The notes beneath the pieces were generated by a model. The model saw nothing but the letters and a program-made list of their open reading frames with translations, did no database searches and had not been told where the DNA came from. DNA of 64,000 nucleotides from Harenicola maris (lineage in GTDB: Bacteria; Pseudomonadota; Alphaproteobacteria; Rhodobacterales; Rhodobacteraceae), in assembly GCA_018524345.1 (NCBI GenBank), contig JADQAZ010000003.1, positions 558,001-622,000 of the forward strand. The letters run 5' to 3'. The translations under genes and the position numbers were made by a program. This document shows, one piece after another, positions 26,073 to 34,804 of this stretch; the stretch's first letter is position 1, and the number at the start of each line of letters is the position of its first letter.

Positions 26073-26846
26073 ATGACACAAACGGTCGATCTGAACGCGG
26101 ATATGGGCGAGAGCTTTGGCTCTTGGAAGATGGGCGATGACACGGCGCTCTTGGATATCGTGACCTCGGCCAATGTGGCCTGCGGGTTTCATGCGGGGGA
26201 CTGGGACGTGATGGCCACGACCATCAAGATGGCGGCGGAAAAGGGCGTTGGTATTGGCGCGCATCCCGGCTTCCCCGATCTGCACGGCTTCGGGCGTCAG
26301 CGGATGAAATTCGCGCAGGGTTCGCTGCAAAATCTGGTGCGCTATCAGGTGGGCGCGGCGCAGGCGATGTCCTTGGCCGCAGGCAGCCCGGTGCGCCACC
26401 TGAAGCTGCACGGCGCCTTGGCCAATATGACATCCGAGGATGAGGCCATGGCAAGGGCCTGTTATGAGGCGGTGCTGGATGTCGCGCCGGATATCATCGT
26501 GATGGTTCTGGCGGGCACAGCCCAGCAACGCGCCGCATCTGCGCTTGGCTGCAAGGTCGCTTGCGAGATTTTCGCGGATCGGGCCTATAATGACGATGCA
26601 ACCCTGGTGGACCGTGCCTTGCCCGGCGCTGTGATCCACGACCCGGAGGCAGCAGGCCGCCGCATGGCCGAGATGGTACGCGAAGGGGCGATCATCACCG
26701 AAAGCGGCAAGCGCATCGAGACCCGCATTGATACGATCTGCCTGCACGGGGATACCCCGACGGCGGTTCGCATTGCCTCTGAGGTGCGCCGTGCCTTAAG
26801 CGAAAGCGGCGTCACCCTCGCGAAGTTTGAGGGGGCGCCGGTCTAG
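26073..26846 (+). CDS. pxpA: 5-oxoprolinase subunit PxpA (LamB/YcsF family)
   Basis: 257 residues from the ATG at 26073, chosen to start MTQTVDLNADMGESFGSWKM, the invariant opening of LamB/YcsF proteins. Later conserved segments are VACGFHAGDWDVM, GAHPGFPDLHGFGR, HLKLHGALANM and CLHGDTPTAV. It activates 5-oxoproline by phosphorylation within PxpABC. It is the last gene of the six-gene dctPQM-pxpBCA operon, which together imports and hydrolyses 5-oxoproline to glutamate. Confidence 0.93.
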   Translation: MTQTVDLNADMGESFGSWKMGDDTALLDIVTSANVACGFHAGDWDVMATTIKMAAEKGVGIGAHPGFPDLHGFGRQRMKFAQGSLQNLVRYQVGAAQAMSLAAGSPVRHLKLHGALANMTSEDEAMARACYEAVLDVAPDIIVMVLAGTAQQRAASALGCKVACEIFADRAYNDDATLVDRALPGAVIHDPEAAGRRMAEMVREGAIITESGKRIETRIDTICLHGDTPTAVRIASEVRRALSESGVTLAKFEGAPV

Positions 26847-26913
26847 CCGTTTCGACCCCCTTTTTGTTGCCGCTGGCTGTGGCAAAGGATGGGGTCTTGC
26901 GCTGGTCTTCTGC

Positions 26914-27318
26914 TCAAGTTTCGTTGTGGAGTTGAGCGAAAATTCGTGAGGCGGTCGCTTCGTTGATGGCGAGGACTGTATCGTAGAGTGTTGCAATCCT
27001 GAGCAAGGATTTAACGTCGACGTCGTGGGGGAGGGCCGAGAGTGGATCGATAAAAAACAAGAGGGCGTCCAGACGTCCCTCTGCGATCATTGCGCCGATT
27101 TGCGCGTCCCCGCCAAGCGGGCCGCTTTTGAGACAGGTGATGTCCAAGCCCACTTCGCGCGCGATCCGCCCCCCGGTTGTTCCGGTGCCGTAAAGGTCAA
27201 ATTCAGCCAGAACCGATCGATGTGAATGGGCCCATTTGACCAGCGCGTCCTTCTTCTGATCATGGGCGACCAGCGCGATGGACCGCAAGCTTTCAGCGGG
27301 TGAGTTAGAGGCGTTCAT
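26914..27318 (-). CDS. mgsA: methylglyoxal synthase
   Basis: 134 residues from the ATG at 27318; an ATG at 27336 is also possible, inside the gntR 3' end. The family residues fall at the positions known for the E. coli enzyme: Asp20 in AHDQKKD, Asp71 in GPLGGDAQIG, Asp91 in FFIDPLSALPHD, His98 and Asp101. It converts dihydroxyacetone phosphate to methylglyoxal and phosphate. It overlaps the end of the cluster 2 gntR by 14 bases, so the two are co-transcribed. As OtnC produces dihydroxyacetone phosphate, the enzyme may relieve overflow of that intermediate; this is inference. Confidence 0.92.
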   Translation of the reverse strand: MNASNSPAESLRSIALVAHDQKKDALVKWAHSHRSVLAEFDLYGTGTTGGRIAREVGLDITCLKSGPLGGDAQIGAMIAEGRLDALLFFIDPLSALPHDVDVKSLLRIATLYDTVLAINEATASRIFAQLHNET

Positions 27319-28234
27319 CGGTTTTCTCTGCTTCATGCGCCCAGTTGCGCGCCAAGGGGGATTTGCGTTTAAGGGCGCCGCTCAGGTGTTGGCGCATTCT
27401 ATAGGACGCGTCGGCAACATTGCCGGATTCCAAATAAGACAGAATTTCCAGATGTTCGGTGCATTGTTCGATCAGACGTTCGCAGTTTACTTCGGCGCGA
27501 TACTCCATCAATCGTCGCATCCGGTTTACCCGTTGCAGGGCCATGTGGAAGAACGGATTGCCCGATAGTTTAATAAGCTCCTCATGAAAGAGCGCGCCAT
27601 TTTGCAGGAGGGCTTCGCCGGGCGTGGTGCTTAGGTCCATATCCAGCATACCTTCCTGAATGCGTCGCTGTTCATCGAGGATCTTGTGATCCAGCTGGAA
27701 TGACGGCTCCAGCATGGCTGTCGGTTCGATCGCCATTCTGAAACGGTAAATCTCGTCGAAGGCTTCGGGGGTTTTTGCGACGGGCAGAAGGCGCCAGCCA
27801 TAGCCTTCTTTGCGTTCTGCCCAACCTTCCCGAACGGCTCTGACGAGCAGATCGGCGGCTTTGGCTTTGGTCCAGCCGTATCGCTGCCTCAAGAACTGCT
27901 CGGCGACTTCTTCGGGGATCTGGTTGGTCAACCAGTCATTTGCAAATCTCTGATAGTCATCAGCGTCTGTTGGTGCCGTGTCTGAAAGCCCGTCTTGAAG
28001 GGTATCCGGAAGTCTCTCTGCAACAAAGTAACCTCTATTGGGTTGGCGGATGAGAACGTTCTGAATTGCGAGGCATTCAAGGGCCTCTCTTACTGGGGTG
28101 CGTGATACGCCATACCGGTCCGCGATATTCTGGGCGCTGATATGCTGTCCCCCCGACAGGGTTCCGGAGACGATATCATGCAACAGCCGATTGGATATGT
28201 TCTTGGAAAGCTCGCTGGTTCGTACTGCCATCAT
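27305..28234 (-). CDS. GntR-family transcriptional regulator, cluster 2
   Basis: About 309 residues from the ATG at 28234 (28231 is an alternative), preceded by CAGGGG. The longer frame to 28360 lacks support. The N-terminal winged helix has AQNIADRYGVSRTPVREALE and a NRGYFV wing. A central insert of about 80 residues (around NDWLTNQIPEEVAEQFLRQR, with a second helix-turn-helix-like TKAKAADLLVRAV) makes it longer than usual. The C-terminal FCD-like helical domain has FHEELIKLSGNPFF and ERLIEQCTEHLEIL. It diverges from the TTT transporter of cluster 2 and is co-transcribed with mgsA. Confidence 0.88.
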   Translation of the reverse strand: MMAVRTSELSKNISNRLLHDIVSGTLSGGQHISAQNIADRYGVSRTPVREALECLAIQNVLIRQPNRGYFVAERLPDTLQDGLSDTAPTDADDYQRFANDWLTNQIPEEVAEQFLRQRYGWTKAKAADLLVRAVREGWAERKEGYGWRLLPVAKTPEAFDEIYRFRMAIEPTAMLEPSFQLDHKILDEQRRIQEGMLDMDLSTTPGEALLQNGALFHEELIKLSGNPFFHMALQRVNRMRRLMEYRAEVNCERLIEQCTEHLEILSYLESGNVADASYRMRQHLSGALKRKSPLARNWAHEAEKTDERL

Positions 28235-28565
28235 GACCCCTGCCGCCGAAATGAGTTGGTTCTCAGATTGTACCTGAGTGTCAGCATAGAGCCAATTTTT
28301 TGGTTTTCCATATGTAAAAAGCCTAAAAGTGGGGGCTGGAGAGCGTGTCACTCGGTGCATTCGGCCAAAGAGGGCGATAGATGCCTCCTTTTTCGCCTTC
28401 GTCGGAATGGTGGGGCGGAAGGTCGCGTGAGGATGGATTTAGAACATCTTTGTTTATCAGCTCGTTAGTTGGCTTTCGTGGGTAGCGGACTTGGTATTTT
28501 GCTTTTTTGCGTCCAAATAAGCAATCATGAGCCTAGCATGAGATTCGCGCTTAGGAGGACAACAC
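28235..28565. promoter_or_regulatory. divergent promoter region of gntR-mgsA and cluster 2 transporter
   Basis: 331 bases without a gene. It contains an inverted repeat with arms CTCAG/CTGAG around ATTGTAC (28262-28278), close to the gntR start, as a weak operator candidate. The right end has AGGAGG about 10 bases before the first ATG of tctC. The 21-base motif of cluster 1 is not found here, so the two GntR regulators appear to use different sites. Confidence 0.4.
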
Positions 28566-29570
28566 ATGGGAGGACACATCATGTTCGCAAAATTCGCTCG
28601 TATTGGAGCGGTCGCAGTGACAGCCACTTTGGCTACCGTAACCGCGTCTACGGCACAGGATTTCCAGCCGGAAAACCCGCAGTGCATCGCGCCATCCAAC
28701 CCGGGTGGTGGCTGGGATTTCATCTGCCGCACGACAGCACGCTACCTGTTTGATCTCGGCGTTATCGAGGATTCGATGCAGGTTACAAACATGTCCGGCG
28801 GCGGCGGCGGCGTTGCCTTTGCGCATGTCTCCAAAGAACGTAACGAAGACAACAACCTGATCGTCGCAGCATCAATGAGCACGAGTGCTCGGATTGCTCA
28901 GGGCATCTATGAAGGCGCTGTTCAAGACGACGTTCACTTCCTTGCTACTTTCGGCGCGGAATATGGCGCGATCGCTGTTCGCGCAGACTCCGAGTTCGAG
29001 ACATTGACGCAAATGATGGACGCGATCCTCGCAGACCCGCGCTCCGTTGGCATTGCGGGCGGCTCGTCCGTTGGTAGCTTTGACCACATCAAGCCGATGC
29101 TTGTCGCGCGTGAGGCCGGCTTGGACGATGTGACGAAGATGAAATACGTCTCGTTCGACGGCGGCGGCGAGGCGATGACCGGGCTGCTTTCCGGTTCTGT
29201 CGAGGCGCTTTCGGGTGATTTTTCCGAGATGCTCGGCTTTCTTGAATCCGGCGACATCCGCATCATCGGGATTATGGCGCCAGAGCGCCTTGAGAGCTTC
29301 CCAGATATCCCGACAGCACGCGAGCAGGGTTATGATGTTGTAGGGGCCAATTGGCGTGGTCTTTACATGCCAGCAGGTGCATCGGACGAGGCCAAAGAGT
29401 TCTGGTCAAATGCGATCCAGACGATGGCGGAAGATCCCGGTTTTCAGGCTACGTTGGAAGAAGCCGCAATCGCGCCCTTCAACAACTTTGGCGATGACAT
29501 GCATGACTTCGTTGCCGGCAGCATCGCCGATATCGAAAAGCTGTCCCGTGAGATCGGCATCATCGAATAA
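28566..29570 (+). CDS. tctC: TTT transporter periplasmic binding protein (TctC family), cluster 2
   Basis: 334 residues from the ATG at 28566, or 329 from the ATG at 28581. Each ATG has its own ribosome site in a near-duplicated stretch, GGAGGACAACAC then GGAGGACACATC. The signal peptide ends STAQ. The mature protein shows NPGGGWDFICRTTARYL, MSGGGGGVAFAHV and GGSSVGSFDHIKPML, typical of TctC. A perfect hairpin follows the stop. It delivers an organic acid to the TctA/TctB pair encoded downstream. The ligand may differ from that of cluster 1, since the two proteins are clearly divergent. Confidence 0.9.
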   Translation: MGGHIMFAKFARIGAVAVTATLATVTASTAQDFQPENPQCIAPSNPGGGWDFICRTTARYLFDLGVIEDSMQVTNMSGGGGGVAFAHVSKERNEDNNLIVAASMSTSARIAQGIYEGAVQDDVHFLATFGAEYGAIAVRADSEFETLTQMMDAILADPRSVGIAGGSSVGSFDHIKPMLVAREAGLDDVTKMKYVSFDGGGEAMTGLLSGSVEALSGDFSEMLGFLESGDIRIIGIMAPERLESFPDIPTAREQGYDVVGANWRGLYMPAGASDEAKEFWSNAIQTMAEDPGFQATLEEAAIAPFNNFGDDMHDFVAGSIADIEKLSREIGIIE

Positions 29571-29584
29571 CATTTGAGCAGTCT

Positions 29585-29612
29585 GGCCCGAACGGCTTTG
29601 GCGGTTCGGGCC
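29585..29612 (+). terminator. intercistronic hairpin between tctC and tctB, cluster 2
   Basis: Arms GGCCCGAAC and GTTCGGGCC (9 perfect pairs) with a 10-base loop, followed by TTTCCT. It lies between the binding-protein gene and tctB, as in cluster 1. Confidence 0.62.
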
Positions 29613-29642
29613 TTTCCTATCTTACAGCTTGGGGGGGCGAGC

Positions 29643-30074
29643 ATGAGTGATCGCATATTCGGCGGCTTTGGATTGGCCTTGGCCATTTTCTACATCTGGG
29701 CCGCATCAATTATCAAAGACAGCTTCATGGTCGATGTGGTGGGGCCGCGGGCATTTCCATATATCGTGGGCACAATCATCGCGCTTTGTTCGCTGTATTT
29801 CATCCTGCGCCCTGATGACGAGCCCGAGTGGCCGCACATGCGCGAGTTCACTGAAATCGTCTTCGCGGCAGCGGTGATGTTTGCCTACTGCTTTGCCTTG
29901 CCAGAGCTTGGTTTCGTAATCTCCACAATCTTTGCGACGGCCTATCTGACGTGGCGTTTGGGGACAGCACCGCTTTGGTCGTTTGTCGTTGGCTTGGGCA
30001 CATCTGTTGGCATTTACGTTGTATTTCACCTGATCCTCGGCCTCGCTTTGGCCGAAGGTCCACTTGGTTTCTGA
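29643..30074 (+). CDS. tctB: TTT transporter small permease subunit (TctB family), cluster 2
   Basis: 143 residues from the ATG at 29643, with GGGGGG about 5 bases upstream. Four membrane helices are visible, including FGLALAIFYIWAASII and YIVGTIIALCSLYFILRP. This is the usual TctB length, unlike the longer TctB of cluster 1. It sits 12 bases before tctA. Confidence 0.84.
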   Translation: MSDRIFGGFGLALAIFYIWAASIIKDSFMVDVVGPRAFPYIVGTIIALCSLYFILRPDDEPEWPHMREFTEIVFAAAVMFAYCFALPELGFVISTIFATAYLTWRLGTAPLWSFVVGLGTSVGIYVVFHLILGLALAEGPLGF

Positions 30075-30086
30075 GGAGGTCAGCGC

Positions 30087-31628
30087 ATGGATACCTTAGC
30101 ACTTCTCGCCGATGGCTTTGCCATCGCTTTAACCCCGCAAAATCTGTTTTTGGCAGTCATGGGGTGTTTTCTTGGCACCCTTATGGGCGCATTGCCGGGG
30201 CTTGGCCCCGCGAACGGTGTGGCCATCCTAATCCCGATCGCATTTTCACTGGGGTTGGGGCCTGTTGCGTCGTTGATCCTATTGGTTAGCGTTTACTATG
30301 GCGCGATGTATGGTGGCCGGATCAGCTCGATCTTGCTGAATATACCCGGCGATGAACCGGCCATGATGACCTGCCTTGATGGTTACCCGATGGCTCAGCA
30401 AGGTAAGGCGGGGGAGGCCCTCTCCCTGTCCGGTGTTGCATCCTTTGTCGGCGCGTTCTTTGCCACATGCGGGTTGGTCATTCTTGCACCTCAGCTGGTC
30501 AAGGTCGCCCTGTTGTTTGGCCCAGCCGAATATTTTGTTCTCTTTACCGTGGCCTTTGCAACGCTTGGCGGCATCTCTTCGACCAATCAAGCAAAGTCTG
30601 CTTTTGCGGCAGCGCTTGGTCTTGGAATTGCAATGATCGGCAGCGACTCGCAAACAGGGTCGCAGAGGTTCACTTTTGATCATATCCATCTATATGACGG
30701 GATTGATTTCCTGATCGCAATCGTGGGTCTGTTTGCCCTTAGTGAGGTGTTCATTTTCCTTGAGCATCACCGCGGTGGGGCAGTTGGTTCGGCCAAGGCC
30801 ACAAAGGTTGGGCGGATCATGCCTGATTTTGCCATGATCAAGCGTTGTATCCCTTCTATGGCGCGGGGCACGGGCCTTGGTTTCTTCTCCGGCGTTCTGC
30901 CGGGCGCGGGCGCATCCTTGGGGTCATTCCTGGCCTATTCCCTTGAAAAGCAGACTGTTGATCGGGACGGCAAAACCTTTGGCAAAGGCGACCCGCGCGG
31001 CGTCGCCGCACCAGAGGCGGGCAATAACGCGGCCTCGGGCGGCGCACTCGTTCCTATGCTTGCCCTTGGCGTGCCAGGGTCAGGCACCACCGCGGTTCTT
31101 CTTGCGGTATTGCTGCAACTGAACATCACGCCCGGGCCACTGCTTTTCCAGAAAAATCCGGATGTTGTCTGGGGGCTTATCGCCTCGTTATTCATTGCGA
31201 ACTTTATCCTGTTGGCGATGAACATCCCGCTGGTTGGCATCTTTACTCGTGTGTTGATGGTGCCAACGCGCATCTTGATGCCCATCGTCGCGATGATCTC
31301 ATTCGTGGGCATCTACAGTATCACGGGTTCCAGCTTTGATGTGATGTTGATGGTTGGTTTCGGCATCATGGGCTGGGTCTTGCGCAAGCTTGATGTCTCA
31401 CTTGTTCCTGTGATCCTTGGGATTCTGCTGGGCAACCAGATGGAAGTGAACCTGCGTCGTGCCATGACAATCTCGGACGGTGACTGGTTGATCCTGGTTG
31501 GCAGTCCGCTTGCCATCATCCTTTGGGGCGTCGCGATTACCGGTTTCGTCCTACCCATGCTGATGGGCCGCCGGATGAAAAAGCGCATGGAAGCTGCACG
31601 CAATGAAGAAGAATTCGTCGGCGATTAA
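30087..31628 (+). CDS. tctA: TTT transporter large permease subunit (TctA family), cluster 2
   Basis: 513 residues with the two TctA signature loops, GALPGLGPANGVAILIP near residue 36 and GVLPGAGASLGSFLAYSLEK in the second half. The SSILLNIPGDEPAMMTCLDG segment follows the first loop. About 12 membrane helices. GAGGAGG precedes the ATG. It is the channel subunit of the cluster 2 importer. The catabolic genes start 50 bases downstream. Confidence 0.92.
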   Translation: MDTLALLADGFAIALTPQNLFLAVMGCFLGTLMGALPGLGPANGVAILIPIAFSLGLGPVASLILLVSVYYGAMYGGRISSILLNIPGDEPAMMTCLDGYPMAQQGKAGEALSLSGVASFVGAFFATCGLVILAPQLVKVALLFGPAEYFVLFTVAFATLGGISSTNQAKSAFAAALGLGIAMIGSDSQTGSQRFTFDHIHLYDGIDFLIAIVGLFALSEVFIFLEHHRGGAVGSAKATKVGRIMPDFAMIKRCIPSMARGTGLGFFSGVLPGAGASLGSFLAYSLEKQTVDRDGKTFGKGDPRGVAAPEAGNNAASGGALVPMLALGVPGSGTTAVLLAVLLQLNITPGPLLFQKNPDVVWGLIASLFIANFILLAMNIPLVGIFTRVLMVPTRILMPIVAMISFVGIYSITGSSFDVMLMVGFGIMGWVLRKLDVSLVPVILGILLGNQMEVNLRRAMTISDGDWLILVGSPLAIILWGVAITGFVLPMLMGRRMKKRMEAARNEEEFVGD

Positions 31629-31678
31629 GCCGGCTTGTAAATGACAACGGCCACTGTGCCGATCTAAGGAGACTAAAG

Positions 31679-32764
31679 ATGCGTATTATGACACTGCCCT
31701 GCGACGGTATTGGTCCTGAAATCATGGCGGCGACGCTCGAAGTGGTAGAGGCCGCCAACAAGCGCTTTGATTTGGGCCTGACATTCGAAGAAGAGATCTC
31801 TGGGTTTGACAGCCTGAAGAAGCACGGCATCACCTTGCAGGAAAGCGTGTTGGATCGCGCACGGACCGAATTTGACGGCGTGATCCTCGGCACCCAGTCC
31901 CACATGGACTACCCTCCACTTGTTGAAGGGGGGCGGAATGTCTCTGCCGGGTTCCGTATCGGGCTGGACCTTTATGCCAATGTGCGCCCGGCGCGGACCC
32001 GCGACTTTATCCCGAACAAGGCTCCGGGCATGGATCTGGTGATCATGCGCGAAGCGACCGAGGGTTTTTATCCAGACCGCAACATGTTCAAAGGCGTTGG
32101 TGAAATGATGCCTGACCCTGATATGGCGCTGTCGGTGCGCAAAATTACCCGTCACGGGTCGATGCGGATCTGCCGCGAGGCATTCAAATTGGCGATGCAG
32201 CGCAAGAAAAAGGTCGCCGCTATCCACAAAGCCAACTCCTTCTTGATGACGGACGGGCTGTTTTTGGAATGCTTCCGCGAAGTAGCCAAAGACTTCCCCG
32301 AGGTTGAGACCGAAGAGATCATCGTCGATGCCTATGCGGCGCTCTTGGTGCGCAAACCTGAAGCTTACGATGTGGTGGTCGCAACGAACTTCTATGGCGA
32401 TATCCTGTCTGACTTGGCGTCGGAACTGTCCGGGTCACTTGGGCTGGCAGGTTCGATCAATGCGAATGCTGAAACAGGCCTGTGCTGTGCCCAAGCGCAA
32501 CACGGTTCAGCGCCGGACATCCAAGGCAAAAATGTCGCGAACCCGACCTCGTTGATCTTGTCGGCGGCGATGATGCTGAGCTGGCTGGGCGAACAGCGCG
32601 GCATTCAGAAACTGATGGACGCCGGTCAGGCCATTTCCGACGCTGTAGACGCTGCCATCGACGATCCAGCTAACCGGACACGCGACCTTGGCGGTAACGT
32701 GAACTGTGACGCGTTTGGCTCTCTTGTGGCGCAACAAGTCGCAGGCGCAGCCGTCGCGGCCTAA
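31679..32764 (+). CDS. isocitrate/isopropylmalate dehydrogenase-family enzyme, cluster 2
   Basis: 361 residues starting MRIMTLPCDGIGPEIMAATL, with AAGGAGAC upstream. Conserved residues of beta-decarboxylating dehydrogenases are present: VIMREATEGFYPD, the catalytic Lys in AIHKANSFLM, Mg-binding aspartates in NFYGDILSDLASELSGS and the NAD region QHGSAPDIQGKN. It differs strongly from the cluster 1 enzyme, so the two are not recent duplicates. Next to otnK, otnC and an aconitase-like gene it could oxidise, with or without decarboxylation, a 2-hydroxy acid formed by the hydratase. The substrate is not defined. Confidence 0.86.
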   Translation: MRIMTLPCDGIGPEIMAATLEVVEAANKRFDLGLTFEEEISGFDSLKKHGITLQESVLDRARTEFDGVILGTQSHMDYPPLVEGGRNVSAGFRIGLDLYANVRPARTRDFIPNKAPGMDLVIMREATEGFYPDRNMFKGVGEMMPDPDMALSVRKITRHGSMRICREAFKLAMQRKKKVAAIHKANSFLMTDGLFLECFREVAKDFPEVETEEIIVDAYAALLVRKPEAYDVVVATNFYGDILSDLASELSGSLGLAGSINANAETGLCCAQAQHGSAPDIQGKNVANPTSLILSAAMMLSWLGEQRGIQKLMDAGQAISDAVDAAIDDPANRTRDLGGNVNCDAFGSLVAQQVAGAAVAA

Positions 32765-32848
32765 GGAACCTCCCTGTGGGTTGATGACCCGCACAAACTG
32801 GTGGCGCTGCATTCTGTAGCGTCACCGCCTATTTTCAAGCTGATCATA

Positions 32849-33514
32849 ATGACACTTTCACCAAGAATTGCCCTGATTCATGCCACACGGGTCGCGATAG
32901 AGCCCGTGGAAACAGCAGCGGCATCCCTATGGCCAGAGGCCGAAACCATATCCATTCTGGAAGAGGGGCTTTCGGTTGATCGCTCAAAGGCTTCTGATCT
33001 GTCCAAGGAATTGTCAGATCGCATCAAAGCGCTCAGCCAATACGCTCAAGCGGCTCATGCTGACGGGATTTTGTTCACCTGTTCGGCCTTCGGGACGGCG
33101 ATTGCCCAAGCGAATGCACAAACCGGTATACCCGTGATGAACCCCAATGAAGCAATGTTTGATGCAGCGCTTTCGCAGGGAGAGCGGATTGCGATGATCT
33201 ATACCTTCCAACCAGCCGCAACCGGTATGGAAGAAGAGTTCCGCGAAACAGCAGCTGCAAGGGGCAGTGCCGCCCAAATCACATCGTATTTTTGCGAAGG
33301 CGCGTTGGATGCCAAACGCTCGGGCGATAACGACCGGCACAATCAATTGATCGCCCGAACTGCGGCTGAAATCGAGGGGGCTGACGTCATTCTATTGGCA
33401 CAGTTTTCCATGGCCGGTGCCGCAGAGGCAGTTCGTAGTGCGGTCGCAATCCCTGTGCTTACGAGCCCGGAGTCTGCCATCCGCGAAATCCGGCGCCGAA
33501 TTGAGGCGAAATAG
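32849..33514 (+). CDS. aspartate/glutamate racemase-family protein
   Basis: 221 residues from the ATG at 32849, chosen because MTLSPRIALIHATRVAIEP begins the fold; a GTG at 32801 would add 16 residues. The Asp/Glu/hydantoin racemase fold is seen in two lobes, with cysteine-containing ILFTCSAFGTAI in the first. At the second-lobe position, where a catalytic Cys normally lies, the sequence reads ILLAQFSMAGA and has no Cys. It may therefore be a decarboxylase or isomerase of this superfamily rather than a true two-base racemase. No clear ribosome site is visible. Its role in the acid-sugar route is unknown. Confidence 0.72.
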   Translation: MTLSPRIALIHATRVAIEPVETAAASLWPEAETISILEEGLSVDRSKASDLSKELSDRIKALSQYAQAAHADGILFTCSAFGTAIAQANAQTGIPVMNPNEAMFDAALSQGERIAMIYTFQPAATGMEEEFRETAAARGSAAQITSYFCEGALDAKRSGDNDRHNQLIARTAAEIEGADVILLAQFSMAGAAEAVRSAVAIPVLTSPESAIREIRRRIEAK

Positions 33515-33526
33515 AAAGGACTGACA

Positions 33527-34804
33527 ATGCTGATTGGCGTTATTGCAGACGACTTCACGGGGGCGAGCGACATCGCCAACACCCTTGCCAAAGGCGTGCA
33601 GCCCGAAGGCCTTTTGCGCACGGCACAATACCCCGGCGTGCCAACGGCTCCGGCGGACCCAAGTATCGAGGCCGGAGTTATCTCGCTCAAAAGCCGCTCA
33701 GCGCCTGTTCAAGAGGCGGTGCGCGACAGCCTGGACGCCTTGGTTTGGCTAAGGGCGCAGGGCTGCAAACAGATCATCTTCAAATATTGCTCAACCTTCG
33801 ACTCAACGCCCGCCGGGAATATCGGGCTGGTGGCTGATGCATTGGCCGAAGCGCTTGAAGCGACCGGGGTCGTGGTGTGCCCAGCTTTCCCGACTACAGG
33901 GCGAACAGTCTATCAAGGACATTTGTTTGTAGGAGACACGTTGCTGAGTGAATCCAGCATGCAGCACCATCCGCTCACCCCGATGACGGACCCGGACCTA
34001 CGGCGGTTTTTGCGTCTACAGACAACGGCAGGCGTTGGGCACATCCCGCTTTCGATCGTTTCCCAAGGTGTTGAACCAACCCGCGACGCGATCAATGGCG
34101 CGACGGATCGCTATGTTGTTGCGGACGCTGTCAGCGACGCAGACCTGTTGACGCTCGGGGCGGCCCTTTCTGATGCCAAGTTAATTACCGGAGGATCGGG
34201 TATAGCATTGGGGCTCCCTCGCAACCTTATTGTGGGCAGAAAGCCTGACGCGCGGGTGGCAGATGCGGTCCATGTGAGTGGACCAGAGGCCATTCTGGCC
34301 GGGTCATGTTCTGGCGCGACCCGTGGTCAGGTTGATCTGCACGCGCAGGCGCATCCGACCCTGGCGATTGATGTCCCCGGGGTCATGGCGGGGCGTGTGA
34401 CGGTCGAAACCTTGGTGGCGTTCTACGATGCAAATCAGGGGCGGGCACCTTTGGCCTATTCTTCCGGCTCACCTGATCAGGTCCTCGCGCTCCAGTCGCG
34501 GTTTGGGCGCGAAGCTGTTGCTGAAAAGCTGGATAACCTCTTTGCCGATACCGCGAAGACGCTGGTTTCAAAAGGATACCGACGCATTGTTGTCGCTGGT
34601 GGCGAAACCTCCGGTGCGGTCGCCCAAGCGGTCACCGAAGCTCTAGGTGCAGCGGCAATGACGGTCGGGGCAGAGATTGATCCCGGCGTTCCGATCCTGA
34701 CCTTGGGGGATGGAGAATCTGTGGTTTTGGCGCTCAAGTCTGGCAACTTCGGCGCACCGGATTTCTTTGCCAAAGCCCTGCGCATGATGGAAGGACAATC
34801 ATGA
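33527..34804 (+). CDS. otnK: four-carbon acid sugar kinase (DUF1537), cluster 2
   Basis: 425 residues, clearly homologous to the cluster 1 kinase along the whole length: VIADDFTGASDIANTL at the start, KYCSTFDSTPAGNIGLVADA, HPLTPMTDPDL, KLITGGSGIALGLP, LAGSCSGATRGQV, VAGGETSGAVAQAV and ALKSGNFGAPDFFAKAL. AAAGGAC precedes the ATG. It overlaps otnC by four bases, the same arrangement as in cluster 1. It phosphorylates a four-carbon (3-oxo-)acid sugar with ATP. Confidence 0.9.
   Translation: MLIGVIADDFTGASDIANTLAKGVQPEGLLRTAQYPGVPTAPADPSIEAGVISLKSRSAPVQEAVRDSLDALVWLRAQGCKQIIFKYCSTFDSTPAGNIGLVADALAEALEATGVVVCPAFPTTGRTVYQGHLFVGDTLLSESSMQHHPLTPMTDPDLRRFLRLQTTAGVGHIPLSIVSQGVEPTRDAINGATDRYVVADAVSDADLLTLGAALSDAKLITGGSGIALGLPRNLIVGRKPDARVADAVHVSGPEAILAGSCSGATRGQVDLHAQAHPTLAIDVPGVMAGRVTVETLVAFYDANQGRAPLAYSSGSPDQVLALQSRFGREAVAEKLDNLFADTAKTLVSKGYRRIVVAGGETSGAVAQAVTEALGAAAMTVGAEIDPGVPILTLGDGESVVLALKSGNFGAPDFFAKALRMMEGQS

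Noticed and set aside
24794-26173. 459-codon minus-strand open frame
   Set aside because: Lies antisense to pxpB, pxpC and the pxpA start, which have clear family motifs; composition is the Arg/His/Gln-rich pattern of a GC-rich antisense shadow.
32801-32848. GTG start giving a longer racemase-like protein
   Set aside because: The extra 16 residues do not belong to the fold; the ATG at 32849 begins the first beta strand.
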